From: JBAZOB01 sp041648895
GTDB taxonomy: Bacteria; Patescibacteriota; JAHJAL01
NCBI GenBank assembly: GCA_041648895.1
Contig: JBAZOB010000004.1
Coordinates: 1-58,617 of the forward strand
DNA length: 58,617 nucleotides
Direction: 5' to 3'
Shown here: piece by piece, positions 7,212 through 16,356 of the stretch
Layout of the letters: each line of letters opens with the position of its first letter
How positions within the stretch are numbered: position 1 is the stretch's first letter
Made by a program: the position numbers and the translations under genes
The notes under the pieces: generated by a model
Databases searched by the model: none
What the model saw: only the letters and a program-made list of their open reading frames with translations
What the model was told of the DNA's origin: nothing

Positions 7212-8116
7212 GCCGTATTTTAGTAACTGGCGGCGCCGGATTTATCGGCAGTCACCTCGTGGATACCCTGATTAAAAAAAAGCATCGGGTCGTCGTATTG
7301 GACGATTTAAGTGCTGGTTGTAAAAAAAATATAAATCGGCAAGCCGCTTTTATCCGGATGAAAATTCAAGATAAAAGAGTTTCTACGCTCATCAGCAAAT
7401 ACCGGATTGATTGTTTATATCATTTAGCCGCACAAAAAAATCTACAATATTCATTGATCCATCCCATTGAAGATGCGGAGACAAACATTATCGGTGGTAT
7501 TAATATCCTAGAAGCAGCGAAAAAATCTAAAGTTAAAAAAATAATATTTTTTTCCTCAGCGGCAGTCTATGACTCCAAGAATAAACCGCCAAATAGGGAA
7601 GAAGAAATTTTAAGGCCTGTAACTCCGTATGGCATCGCAAAAAGAACAATTGAAGACTACGTAAAAAATTCGGCTATACCTTTTACTATTTTACGACCGG
7701 CGAATGTGTATGGACCACGCCAGGATACTTCGGGTGAAGGCGGAGTAATTGCAATTTTTTGTAAAAATTTCGTTCAGGGCAAATCATCTTTTGTTAATAA
7801 TAATGGTAACCAAACTAGAGATTTTGTTTTTGTCACTGATGTCGTCCGGGCCGCTTGTCAAGCATTAAGAAAAGGCACTAATGAAATTGTTAATGTCAGT
7901 ACGTCACGCGAAACTTCGATAAAAAACCTTTTTTATAGTTTAAATCGAATTTCATCTAAAAAATTAAAACCTATTTTTGGCCGACAGGTTAATGAGCAAT
8001 TCCGCAGCGCTTTAAATAATAAGCGAGCGGACGCTTTGTTATTTTGGAAACCACGCGTACTTGTAGCTGACGGGTTGCTATTAACTTTTAAGTGGTTCAA
8101 TGAATTGTATGGTTAA
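7208..8116 (+). CDS. NAD-dependent epimerase, UDP-glucose 4-epimerase-like
   Basis: A 302-residue extended SDR with GGAGFIGSH at residues 8-16, a YHLAAQ strand, SSAAVY near 116-121, and catalytic Y141 and K145 in TPYGIAK. RPANVYGPRQ and the later TRDFVFVTDV segment are typical of GalE and related C4 epimerases. It probably interconverts C4 epimers of a UDP-sugar for the surrounding glycosyltransferases. It overlaps the previous gene by four bases and the following dehydrogenase by 17 (or 8 if that gene uses its second ATG). Its A/T content begins to rise compared with the preceding gene, marking the approach to the AT-rich part of the locus. Exact substrate is not deducible. Confidence 0.78.
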   Translation: MSRILVTGGAGFIGSHLVDTLIKKKHRVVVLDDLSAGCKKNINRQAAFIRMKIQDKRVSTLISKYRIDCLYHLAAQKNLQYSLIHPIEDAETNIIGGINILEAAKKSKVKKIIFFSSAAVYDSKNKPPNREEEILRPVTPYGIAKRTIEDYVKNSAIPFTILRPANVYGPRQDTSGEGGVIAIFCKNFVQGKSSFVNNNGNQTRDFVFVTDVVRAACQALRKGTNEIVNVSTSRETSIKNLFYSLNRISSKKLKPIFGRQVNEQFRSALNNKRADALLFWKPRVLVADGLLLTFKWFNELYG

Positions 8117-9407
8117 GAATAAACAGTTAAAAAAAGAGGTTATTACAATAGTAGGTATCGGATATGTCGGTTTACCGCTTGCCTGTTTATGCGGTGAAAA
8201 AGGATATAAGACGTTCGGCATCGGTAAAGATCGAAAAAAAGTTAGCCAGATAAACAAGGGAATCAGTCCGATCAGCGGTGATGCGGAACTTAGTCGGTTG
8301 GTGTCTTTGAAATCATTTACTGCCACGATGTCTTTTGACTGCATAAAAAAGTCGGATATTGTTGTTGTCTGTGTTCCTACGCCTGTTGATGATCAGTACA
8401 ATCCGGATTTAACGCCGGTAATTTCTGCTACAAAAAATATCGCGAAGCGATTAAAGAATGGTCAGTTGATTATTTTAGAATCAACGGTTAATCCTGGCGT
8501 TTGCGAGGAAGTAATGCTGCCATTGCTGGAAAAAATTTCTAAGAAAAAAGTTGGCAAGGATTTTTTCCTCGCTCACTGTCCGGAACGGATAAATCCGGGT
8601 GATCCTAAATGGAATGTACGAAATATTCCTCGCTGCGTTGGAGCAACGGATCCAAAGGGACTACATAGAGCAGTGAAATTTTATCGTTCTATCATTTCTG
8701 GTGAAATCCGGCCCATGAAATCAGTCAAGGAGGCTGAGGCGACAAAAATAATTGAAAATGCATTCCGGGACGTCAATATCGCGTTTGTAAATGAATTGGC
8801 AAAATCATTTGAAAAATTAGGGATAGATCTCATAGATGTCATTGGCGGGGCGTCGACGAAGCCATTCGCGTTTATGCCGCATTGGCCCGGTGTCGGTGTC
8901 GGCGGCCATTGTATTGCCGTAGATCCGTACTATTTGATCGAACGCGCAAAATTGGCCGGGTTTAACCATTCATTCCTGAAATTAGCGAGGGAAATCAATA
9001 ATAGTATGCCCGCCTATGCTGTAGAACGCCTCCAGGACGCTTTAAACGAGGCTGGAATGCCCTTGAAAGGGACTAGGGTGGGTGTTATGGGATTATCCTA
9101 TAAGCCAAACGTAGGGGATATACGCGAAAGTCCGGCCATTAAGGTAATAGAGTTATTACAGAAAAAGGGGGCGGTTGTCGATGTTTTTGATCCATATTTC
9201 CCGGATAAGTCTACTGTTGTAGATTTAGAGTCATTGTTAAAAAAGGTAGATGCATTATTGCTCGTCACCGGACACCGGGAATTTAAAATAATTCCGGCGT
9301 CTATACTTAAAAAGAACAGGATAAAGGTTATAGTTGATGGCCGGAATTGTCTGGATAAAGATGCAATTTTAAAGAAAAAAATTATCTATAAGGGAATTGG
9401 ACGATGA
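8100..9407 (+). CDS. Nucleotide-sugar dehydrogenase, UDP-ManNAc/UDP-GlcNAc type (WecC/WbpA-like)
   Basis: A 435-residue UDP-sugar 6-dehydrogenase that oxidises a C6 alcohol to a carboxylate with two NAD. The N-terminal Rossmann motif is GIGYVGLPLA (19-28). The linker shows ESTVNPG and HCPERINPGDP. Catalytic C271 sits in GVGVGGHCIAVDPYY, the form seen in UDP-HexNAc dehydrogenases such as WecC and WbpA, rather than the GGSCFPKD of UDP-glucose dehydrogenase. A C-terminal NAD/UDP domain with GLSYKPNVGDIRESP follows. With a WecB-type 2-epimerase at 17405-18493 it could make UDP-ManNAcA. The ATG at 8109 is an alternative start nine bases in. It overlaps genes on both sides, consistent with one operon. 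Confidence 0.87.
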   Translation: MNCMVKNKQLKKEVITIVGIGYVGLPLACLCGEKGYKTFGIGKDRKKVSQINKGISPISGDAELSRLVSLKSFTATMSFDCIKKSDIVVVCVPTPVDDQYNPDLTPVISATKNIAKRLKNGQLIILESTVNPGVCEEVMLPLLEKISKKKVGKDFFLAHCPERINPGDPKWNVRNIPRCVGATDPKGLHRAVKFYRSIISGEIRPMKSVKEAEATKIIENAFRDVNIAFVNELAKSFEKLGIDLIDVIGGASTKPFAFMPHWPGVGVGGHCIAVDPYYLIERAKLAGFNHSFLKLAREINNSMPAYAVERLQDALNEAGMPLKGTRVGVMGLSYKPNVGDIRESPAIKVIELLQKKGAVVDVFDPYFPDKSTVVDLESLLKKVDALLLVTGHREFKIIPASILKKNRIKVIVDGRNCLDKDAILKKKIIYKGIGR

Positions 9408-10066
9408 AGACATGCGTTGTCATACCCGTCTTAAATGAAGGTTCAAAAATTGCTCAAATAATTGAACAAACGAAAAAGTTTGTTGATTTGGTGATTGTTG
9501 TTGATGACGGGTCTGCACTTACAAAAAAAGTGCCGATGAATTTGTCTGACCAAAATGTGATAATTTTGTATCATGCTATTAATTTAGGAAAAGGGGCTGC
9601 TATGAAAACCGGATGTCAAGCCGCCATTCATCAAAATGCTGAAATAATAATAATTATGGATGGAGATGGTCAACATAAATCTGAGGACATTCCGAGATTT
9701 ATCAGTACATTACAAAAAAATAATCTTGATATTGTTTTTGGTACACGTAAAAAAAGCTCTACAATGCCATTCGTCATGAAATTTGGGAATACATTTCTGT
9801 CATTTATTTCCTCTTTTTTATTCGGTATCGACGTGGCCGATACACAATGCGGATTTAGGGCTTTTCGTTCAAGTATTTTTCGAAAAATTATTTGGAATTC
9901 AACACGTTATTCAGTTGAGACTGAAATGATTATGAGGGCTGGAAAAAATAAGTTAAAATTTGGTGAAATTGAAATAGATACAATTTATCTTAATAAATTT
10001 AAGGGTACAACGTTTATTGATGGTATAAGGATTTTTGTTAATATGTTAATTTGGAAATTTTCATGA
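9404..10066 (+). CDS. GT2 glycosyltransferase, polyprenyl-phosphate sugar synthase-like
   Basis: A 220-residue GT-A enzyme of the DPM1/DPG-synthase type. It begins with VIPVLNEGSKI, has a VVDDGS nucleotide-binding strand near residue 35, LGKGAAMKTG, and the metal-binding DGDGQH near 86. DTQCGFRAF and SVETEMIMRAG are also characteristic of this subgroup. It should charge a polyprenyl phosphate with one sugar at the inner membrane face. It follows the dehydrogenase with an ATGA overlap and is followed, again by an ATGA overlap, by a DUF2304 protein, a pairing that recurs in surface-sugar loci. It is the second such synthase in this window. From here the DNA becomes clearly AT-rich. Confidence 0.85.
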   Translation: MKTCVVIPVLNEGSKIAQIIEQTKKFVDLVIVVDDGSALTKKVPMNLSDQNVIILYHAINLGKGAAMKTGCQAAIHQNAEIIIIMDGDGQHKSEDIPRFISTLQKNNLDIVFGTRKKSSTMPFVMKFGNTFLSFISSFLFGIDVADTQCGFRAFRSSIFRKIIWNSTRYSVETEMIMRAGKNKLKFGEIEIDTIYLNKFKGTTFIDGIRIFVNMLIWKFS

Positions 10067-10398
10067 TCGGTCTACAAATAATAGCAATATTATTTTCTTT
10101 TTGGATGATATATTTCAGCTATTTACATTTTAGACGTGGCGAATTTAAAAAAACTGAATTTATATTTTGGCAATTACTATGGGTTGGATTGATTGTAATT
10201 GTTATTTTTCCAAAAAGCGTAAATTTTATTTTAAAAACTTTTAGTATAACACGTACATTTGATCTTGTCGTCGTTGTAGCAATGATAATATTATTTGGTG
10301 TAACGTTTAGGAATTATGTAATTGTAAGAAGAATCGAAAAACGAACAGAAGATTTTATTCGTCAAAGTGCTCTTGAAAAGATTGACCAAATGAAGTGA
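10063..10398 (+). CDS. DUF2304 membrane protein
   Basis: A small three-helix membrane protein (about 111 residues from the ATG at 10063) of the DUF2304 family. Helices lie at about residues 2-20, 35-55 and 62-85, with a charged C-terminal tail rich in Arg, Lys and Glu. Family members commonly follow polyprenyl-phosphate sugar synthases and are suspected to help move or present the lipid-linked sugar, though no activity is established. I chose the ATG at 10063 because it overlaps the upstream stop as ATGA; a TTG at 10051 would extend it by four codons. The next gene begins within a few bases. Confidence 0.7.
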   Translation: MIGLQIIAILFSFWMIYFSYLHFRRGEFKKTEFIFWQLLWVGLIVIVIFPKSVNFILKTFSITRTFDLVVVVAMIILFGVTFRNYVIVRRIEKRTEDFIRQSALEKIDQMK

Positions 10399-10404
10399 TT
10401 GATT

Positions 10405-11433
10405 ATGGATAGCAAATTCCCATACATATCTGTTGTAGTAGTTAATTTTAATGGTAAGGATTGCTTAAAAGATTTATTGGAATCATTAACTGCACAGTTT
10501 TTTACTGATTTTGAAACTATCGTTGTGGATAATGGGTCAATCGATGGTTCTGTTGATTTCATAAAATCTTCATACCCTAAGGTTATTATTATTGAAAATA
10601 AAATAAATACTTTTACAGCCGGTAATAATATTGGAATAAAAAAGGCAAAAGGTGAGTACGTATTTATTTTAAATAATGACACTGAGCTTGACCCTTATTG
10701 TCTCGAACACCTTTCAGCCGCAACGAAAAATTCCAACAAAACGGTCGGAATGTGGGCGACGAAAATTTTGAATTTTTATGATCGAGATATTTTTGATAGT
10801 ACCGGTTTGATTATCTATTCTGATGGATTAAGCCGGGGGAGAGGAAGGTTGGAAAAGGATATCGGCCAATATCAAAACATCGAAGAAGTATGTTTTCCAA
10901 GCGGGTGTGCAGCCCTCTATTCAAAACGAATACTTGACAGTGTTGGTTATTTTGATGAAGATTTTGAGTTTTATTTGGAAGATAGCGATTTAGGCTTTCG
11001 TATTCGCCTGGCTGGATGGAAATGCGAGTATGTACCAGAGGCAAAGCTTTATCATAAGTATTCATTTTCGATGGGGAAATACTCACCAAGGAAAGTTTTT
11101 TTAATTGAACGCAATAGGATTTGGCTCGTTTTAAAAAACTTTCCTTTGTCAATGCTAGTTCTAATTCCTTATTACTCCATAAAACGATTTACGTTTCAAC
11201 TCCTAGCTATGTTAACTAAAAGGGGAGCGGCGGCTCGCTTTACGCAACAATATTCATCATTACTACTTTTTTTAACTGTAATAAGAGCTTGGGTTGCCGC
11301 ATTAAGCCGACTTTTTACTATATTACAAAAACGAAAAGTAATATTCTATAATAAAAAAATTTCTTATAATGAATTTAGGCAATTATTTAATAAATTTGCC
11401 ATTTCTGTTAAAGACTTATCACTAAAAGAATAA
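10405..11433 (+). CDS. GT2 glycosyltransferase, rhamnosyltransferase-like
   Basis: A 342-residue GT2 enzyme. Visible marks are VVVVNFNG at the N-terminus, VVDNGSIDGS in the donor site, AGNNIGIKKAKGEYVFILNN (acceptor-side loop) followed by DTEL in the DXD position, and the C-terminal FYLEDSDLGFRIRLAGW block that holds the probable catalytic base. These suit the family that transfers rhamnose or related deoxysugars to growing polysaccharides. A weakly hydrophobic segment near 245-265 may touch the membrane. The ATG at 10405 gives the best N-terminus; a TTG at 10399 directly abuts the previous stop. The dTDP-rhamnose operon at 36.8-40.6 kb could supply the donor. An 85-base gap with a possible promoter follows. 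Confidence 0.83.
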   Translation: MDSKFPYISVVVVNFNGKDCLKDLLESLTAQFFTDFETIVVDNGSIDGSVDFIKSSYPKVIIIENKINTFTAGNNIGIKKAKGEYVFILNNDTELDPYCLEHLSAATKNSNKTVGMWATKILNFYDRDIFDSTGLIIYSDGLSRGRGRLEKDIGQYQNIEEVCFPSGCAALYSKRILDSVGYFDEDFEFYLEDSDLGFRIRLAGWKCEYVPEAKLYHKYSFSMGKYSPRKVFLIERNRIWLVLKNFPLSMLVLIPYYSIKRFTFQLLAMLTKRGAAARFTQQYSSLLLFLTVIRAWVAALSRLFTILQKRKVIFYNKKISYNEFRQLFNKFAISVKDLSLKE

Positions 11434-11507
11434 TAATTAAGAAAAATCTATCTTTAAAAATCGTTGATAATTATGTAAAAGTTATGAATTGTAGATACGG
11501 AATAAAT

Positions 11508-11513
11508 CATAAT
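11508..11513 (+). promoter_or_regulatory. Possible -10 box upstream of the 11519 glycosyltransferase
   Basis: CATAAT lies 5 bases before the ATG, the same geometry as other leaderless starts here. No convincing -35 is seen. The 85-base AT-rich gap 11434-11518 holds nothing else recognisable. Confidence 0.25.
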
Positions 11514-11518
11514 ATTAA

Positions 11519-12649
11519 ATGAAAATCGCTCAATTTAGCTCAACTTTCCCACCTTATGAAGCGGGGATAGGAAATGCTTGTTATTATCTTTCGATGTATT
11601 TATCGTTATTAGGCCATGATGTCACAGTTTTTTATCCAAAAAAAGGAAATGAAGATTTAAAAAACAACATAAATTCAATTAATCTAAGACCAATAAAAAC
11701 AATTTTTTCAATTGGTAATGCAAGTTTAATTTCCAGCCTTAATAATCTATTAACTGGTTTCGACGTTATCCATTTACATTATCCATTTTTTGGTGGTGAT
11801 TTTATAATAGCAAGAGCTGCAAAATTCAACAATATTCCACTAATTATTACGTATCATCAGGATGTTTTTGGGGGTACTTATTTAAGAAAAATAATTTTTT
11901 ATGTTTATAACGTAATTTTTCAAAAATACGTTTTCGCTTCGGCAAAAAAAATTATTGGTCTGTCAGCTGATCATTTAAACAACTCTCAAATTAAGAAATT
12001 TTTAAATACTAAAAATTATACCATTTGCCCAAACGGCGTTGATCTCAAGCGTATTGATGCAAGCCCACAAATTAATATCCATAAAAAATTGAGTATTAGT
12101 CAGGGAATACCGATAATCGGATTTGTTGGCGCTTTAGATAAATCTCACTATTTTAAACGAGTCGATCTTCTTATTAATGCCTTGGCAAGAATCCGTGGAA
12201 AAGCACATCTCTTAATTATTGGTGATGGTGATTTACGACCTTATTATGAAAATTTAGTAAAAAATTTATCCATGGAAAAATTTATTTCATTTATCGGTAA
12301 AGTTACCAATGAAGTAGTCCCCTCATATTTAAAAGCCATTGATTTTCTTGTTTTACCGTCAGACGATACAGAATCATTTGGTATTGTTCTTATTGAAGCT
12401 ATGGCATGCGGTAAACCTGTTATTGCAAGTAACTTAAGTGGAGTTAGAAGTGTGGTTGATGATCAAATTAACGGATTATTATTTAAAAATCGTAGTATAG
12501 ATGATCTAAAAAATAAAATTTTGTTTCTTATTAATAATCGCAACATTGCTCAAAAAATGGGGAATAATGGTAGGTCAAAAGTTGAGCAAAATTATATTTG
12601 GGAAAACATAGCAAAAAAAATTGAAAATGTTTATAAGGAATGTCTTTAA
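11519..12649 (+). CDS. GT4 family glycosyltransferase
   Basis: A 376-residue GT-B retaining glycosyltransferase. The N-terminal domain opens with MKIAQFSSTFPPYEAGIGN, the glycine-rich acceptor loop of the GT4 family. The C-terminal donor domain shows PNGVDL, GFVGALDKSHYFKRVD, an IIGDGDL turn, and the E-x7-E motif in ESFGIVLIEAMACGKPVIAS near residues 283-302. It would add a sugar from a nucleotide donor to a lipid-linked glycan in the cytoplasm. Coding DNA is markedly AT-rich, with long A runs in Lys and Asn codons. It is followed 9 bases later by a polytopic membrane protein and probably shares its transcript. Donor and acceptor are unknown. Confidence 0.88.
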   Translation: MKIAQFSSTFPPYEAGIGNACYYLSMYLSLLGHDVTVFYPKKGNEDLKNNINSINLRPIKTIFSIGNASLISSLNNLLTGFDVIHLHYPFFGGDFIIARAAKFNNIPLIITYHQDVFGGTYLRKIIFYVYNVIFQKYVFASAKKIIGLSADHLNNSQIKKFLNTKNYTICPNGVDLKRIDASPQINIHKKLSISQGIPIIGFVGALDKSHYFKRVDLLINALARIRGKAHLLIIGDGDLRPYYENLVKNLSMEKFISFIGKVTNEVVPSYLKAIDFLVLPSDDTESFGIVLIEAMACGKPVIASNLSGVRSVVDDQINGLLFKNRSIDDLKNKILFLINNRNIAQKMGNNGRSKVEQNYIWENIAKKIENVYKECL

Positions 12650-12658
12650 TAATTTTTT

Positions 12659-14203
12659 ATGTTTCAAAATAAAATAAAATATAATTTCCTACTATATTTA
12701 TTACTACTTTTAGTAGTCATTTTAGGAGTACTGGTTTTTTATTATCCAACTATTAAGCAAATACCAATTGGTACTGATGCAACTACTTACATAAATGATG
12801 CTAATTGGATAACTAATAATGGGCGCGTACCAGCTCCTTATCAGCCAACATATCACGGATTTTTAGCATATACGGCCCCATTTACTTCATTAAATGTAGC
12901 TTTATTACATATTTTCACCCATTTAAATATAATTTATCCATTATTTTCAGCCTATCAACTTGTATTAATTATTTTCTTACTATTTTCTTCTTATCTGGTC
13001 GGTAAGACGTATAGTAGGAACATGTCAATTCTTTTCCCCGTAACAGTAATTTGTAGTTATTCAATAATTAGATTATTCATTGGTTCGACGGTCTCAAACC
13101 TTTTAGCTTTTTGTTTTATTAATATAATATATTATTTGGTTGTAAAATATTTTCAGTCGTACCGTCCGAAAAATTTATTATTAATACTTTTAATGCTTTT
13201 TGCGATTTATTTTACACATAATTATCTTACCGCACCAATTTTTATCCCTTCCCTTATTTTGTATTTTATAATCATTTTTTCAATTAATAAAAAAATCAGA
13301 AATGTTTTAATTCAAAAATCAAGGGAAAACAAAAAAATTGTTATTATTGTCAGCTTGATTATAATTGTACTTGTGGTAAATTTTTTGATTATTTACAACC
13401 ATATTATTAAAGAAGCGATAAATTCATTTTGGAAATCAAGTATTCAGGATAAATTTTTAGGGGAAATCCCAATTAACAAATATGGTAATTATTTGGGGCC
13501 TTTCCTTTATACATTTGCCATTCTGGGGATTTTAATGTACGCATTGAAAAAAGATAATATATTGTCTTATAAAGTTTTTCCATTATTTTATTTACTAATA
13601 TTGTTCATTATTTTACAGACTTATTTAATTGGAATTAATTTTTATTTTGAAAGGATTGTTTTTCTTGCTGGTATCTTCATTCCATTTTTTTGTGCATATT
13701 TTATAGATTTAGCGATAGGTAGATTTAAGTATAGTAATAAAATTTTGTTGACTTTGCTATCCTTGTTTATCGTTATTATTACTATTTCAGGTGTTAATAA
13801 GGTTAAGGATCTTTACGACAAATCAAACAATGTCACCATTGATCAAGTCGACGTCTTGAAATTATTGAATACAATTTCCTTGTCAACTGATATGATTGTT
13901 TCAAATATAAACGCCGTTTCAGAAACAAATCATGATATTATGGTAAGTGACCGTACAATCTTGCATGTAAGCACTGATACTAATAAATGCCTTATTGATC
14001 AGGCTTGTATTTCATTTAATAATCCAGCTAAACCTGAAAGTATTGATTTTTTTAAAAAAAATAACATAAGGTATGTATTATTATTATACCCAAATAAAGA
14101 TGGGAACTCTGAACTGGACTCACTTAGTCATTTATATGCGATAAATAAAAATTTTACTGCAATTTTTATTAAAAATGATGCCCAGCTATTTAAATTAAAC
14201 TAA
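12659..14203 (+). CDS. Polytopic membrane protein, possible GT-C type enzyme
   Basis: A 514-residue protein with about a dozen hydrophobic helices and an extracytoplasmic first loop, IPIGTDATTYINDANWI, whose Asp residues stand where GT-C glycosyltransferases keep their catalytic acid. A soluble C-terminal part (about 395-514) follows the last helix. This plan resembles polyprenyl-phosphate-sugar-dependent transferases and related O-antigen membrane enzymes, but I cannot name a family. It ends 7 bases before the convergent stop of the minus-strand operon, with no clear terminator in between. The 60-base line at 12661 has only 10 G+C by hand count, among the most AT-rich coding DNA in the window. 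Function is tentative. Confidence 0.6.
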   Translation: MFQNKIKYNFLLYLLLLLVVILGVLVFYYPTIKQIPIGTDATTYINDANWITNNGRVPAPYQPTYHGFLAYTAPFTSLNVALLHIFTHLNIIYPLFSAYQLVLIIFLLFSSYLVGKTYSRNMSILFPVTVICSYSIIRLFIGSTVSNLLAFCFINIIYYLVVKYFQSYRPKNLLLILLMLFAIYFTHNYLTAPIFIPSLILYFIIIFSINKKIRNVLIQKSRENKKIVIIVSLIIIVLVVNFLIIYNHIIKEAINSFWKSSIQDKFLGEIPINKYGNYLGPFLYTFAILGILMYALKKDNILSYKVFPLFYLLILFIILQTYLIGINFYFERIVFLAGIFIPFFCAYFIDLAIGRFKYSNKILLTLLSLFIVIITISGVNKVKDLYDKSNNVTIDQVDVLKLLNTISLSTDMIVSNINAVSETNHDIMVSDRTILHVSTDTNKCLIDQACISFNNPAKPESIDFFKKNNIRYVLLLYPNKDGNSELDSLSHLYAINKNFTAIFIKNDAQLFKLN

Positions 14204-14210
14204 TTTAGAA

Positions 14211-15422
14211 TTAAAGTTCAAAAAAAGTTTTGATTTTCGCCTCCCATATTTCTTTAGAAAATTTTCCTTTTATTGTTTCTAATGCAGAATTTCCTAAATT
14301 TAGTCTTAAAGTACCGTCATCTAAAATTTTAATAATACCCTGGGCAATTTCACGATAATCTGGTTGTACTATTAATCCATTTTGCCCACTATTAATGATA
14401 TCATATAGACCGCCAATATTTGTAGCGATAACAGGTTTACCAGTCGCCATTGCCTCTAAACATGATAGTGATGTCCCTTCGGAATACGCTGTTGGTATAA
14501 CTACTAAATCGGCTAAATTGTAGTATTTTGGGAGTTCAGAATAATGATTTAGACGACCAAGCAATATCACATTTTTTGATAAATTATAATCATTTATAAT
14601 TTTTAAAATATATTTTTTTGCAATTCCGTCTCCTGTTATCAGTAGTAAAACTTCTGGGTATTTTTTTATTACAATTTTCATCGCTTCAATAATATAATGA
14701 ACTCCACGGTTAATTGAGAGATTTCTAGGAAATAAAATTATAAATTTTCCCTTAAATTTCTCCGAAAATATTGGGTCTATTGGTAAAGGTTTAAAAATAT
14801 TAACGTCAACATAGTTAAAAATGACGTTAATTTTTTTTCGAAAATCAGGATATTCGGACTGAACATATCTTAGTAACGACGAATCAACTGAAAGTATTTT
14901 TTTTAAATGTTTAATTCCATATTTTGTAAAAATTTTTCTGTTTGAAAATCGATTAAAATAATAAAAAGGTCGTAATAAGTATTTATATGGTGAAGGATAT
15001 ACTTGTTTTTGATAATAAATATATTCATTTTTGGGAATATCCCAGTCAATACCATGACAAGTTGCCGTCATATCTTTACTCGCAAATGGCCATGCATGCT
15101 GTAAATAATGTAGATGGACCCTATCAACTGATTTATCTAAATATTTTATCCAAAACCAATTAAATTCATAATAATTTTCTGGAATAAACCCGATTTTTCG
15201 ACAAATTCCAGGAAGTTTAATTGTTTTTACTTCTATCCCGTCGTATATAAATTCATCATTTTTTTCACCTGATTGGATTACTTTAACGCGATGTCCTAAT
15301 GATAATAAATATTTTGATAGATCGTACAAATAAACCTCGGCACCTCCAACCAGTTGCTTTATGTCAGTTTTATAAATTTGCTGGTTTCCCAAAAAACCGT
15401 AAGATATAATATTAAATTTCAT
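14211..15422 (-). CDS. GT4 family glycosyltransferase
   Basis: A 403-residue GT-B enzyme and the last gene of the long minus-strand polysaccharide operon. The N-terminus has the acceptor-loop pattern VGGAEVYLYDLSKYL, and a TCHGIDWDIP segment sits in the first domain. The donor domain shows LFPRNLSINRGVHYIIEAM, LLITGDGIAKKYI, GRLNHYSELPKYYN and the E-x7-E motif in SEGTSLSCLEAMATGKPVIA. The variant SEGTSLS in place of ESFGL is common in this family. It overlaps the GT2 gene upstream by 11 bases. Donor specificity is not visible. Its stop faces the stop of the plus-strand operon 7 bases away, and the two transcripts probably read into each other. Confidence 0.87.
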   Translation of the reverse strand: MKFNIISYGFLGNQQIYKTDIKQLVGGAEVYLYDLSKYLLSLGHRVKVIQSGEKNDEFIYDGIEVKTIKLPGICRKIGFIPENYYEFNWFWIKYLDKSVDRVHLHYLQHAWPFASKDMTATCHGIDWDIPKNEYIYYQKQVYPSPYKYLLRPFYYFNRFSNRKIFTKYGIKHLKKILSVDSSLLRYVQSEYPDFRKKINVIFNYVDVNIFKPLPIDPIFSEKFKGKFIILFPRNLSINRGVHYIIEAMKIVIKKYPEVLLLITGDGIAKKYILKIINDYNLSKNVILLGRLNHYSELPKYYNLADLVVIPTAYSEGTSLSCLEAMATGKPVIATNIGGLYDIINSGQNGLIVQPDYREIAQGIIKILDDGTLRLNLGNSALETIKGKFSKEIWEAKIKTFFEL

Positions 15423-16356
15423 GTTTTTTTATTAATCCCTTATTAAAACCAAATATACTTGCCAATATAATAGTAATTTTACAAGAAAAAATATACATTA
15501 ATTCTGTAAAACTAACATGTTTTAAACTAATCCCTTTTAATATTATTGGAGAGTATGTATACATAATTATTAAAAGAATAAATAATATGGTAATTATCCA
15601 TGATTCAAATATAAACGGAATAAATACAAGTACAATTAAAAATATAAAAGAAATTGTTAAGTAATATCTTACGTTATGTCGAATTTCAGCATCGCCATAC
15701 GCATAGTTAAAAAATTTTGAATAAAGTTCTTTGTGGCTATTGGGGAGAAGCCATCGAACAATTGCGGTTGGTTGAAAGTAAAAATTACATCCTGCCGATT
15801 TAAGCCTTTTTGCAAATAACGTATCTTCAGCGGCATATTTTAAGTTTTCTGGGTAGCCATTAACTTTTTCCCAGCAAATTTTTTTAACCGCAATCGATCT
15901 GCTTGATGGTAGAAATTTTTGCTTATTAATTAACCATAAGGGAATTTCAATTATTTTCGCTATGGCATTGTTAAATGTAGAATTTTTTTCATATGTGTAC
16001 CAACCACTGACAACGTCAATATTTTTATCATGAAAAGGTTTTAATATATTTTCTAACCAGTCTTCTTCAATTATGCATCCAGCATCGGAAACAGCTATAA
16101 TATCATTTGTTGAATGTTTAATGGCTATATTCCTTCCCTCTGCAATATTCACTTTTTTACCTGTAAATATTTTTAACTTGGTATCAGAATTTGCCCACAT
16201 TTTTAATTTATTTAGCGTATTATCAGTTGAACCGCCATCAGTGATAATTATTTCATCAGGTTTTACTGTTTGATTTTTTAAGGAATATAAAAAACTATCT
16301 ATCGTTTTTTCTTCGTTAAAGACAGTCGTTATAAATGTTACTTTTATTTGTTCCAT
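15412..16356 (-). CDS. GT2 glycosyltransferase with C-terminal membrane helices
   Basis: A 314-residue GT2 enzyme. Motifs are FITTVFNEEKTI at the start, IITDGGSTDNT in the donor pocket, GRNIAIKHSTNDIIAVSDAG with the DXD-like SDAG, and a later AAEDTLFAKRLKSAG block. Two or three hydrophobic helices lie at about 228-275 and 285-305, so it is probably membrane-anchored and may act on a lipid-linked acceptor. Genes on either side overlap it by 11 and 13 bases, showing tight translational coupling. Specificity is unknown. Confidence 0.85.
   Translation of the reverse strand: MEQIKVTFITTVFNEEKTIDSFLYSLKNQTVKPDEIIITDGGSTDNTLNKLKMWANSDTKLKIFTGKKVNIAEGRNIAIKHSTNDIIAVSDAGCIIEEDWLENILKPFHDKNIDVVSGWYTYEKNSTFNNAIAKIIEIPLWLINKQKFLPSSRSIAVKKICWEKVNGYPENLKYAAEDTLFAKRLKSAGCNFYFQPTAIVRWLLPNSHKELYSKFFNYAYGDAEIRHNVRYYLTISFIFLIVLVFIPFIFESWIITILFILLIIMYTYSPIILKGISLKHVSFTELMYIFSCKITIILASIFGFNKGLIKKHEI

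Noticed and set aside
14204..14210. Bidirectional terminator between the converging operons
   Set aside because: Only seven AT-rich bases separate the stops and no GC-rich stem spans them.
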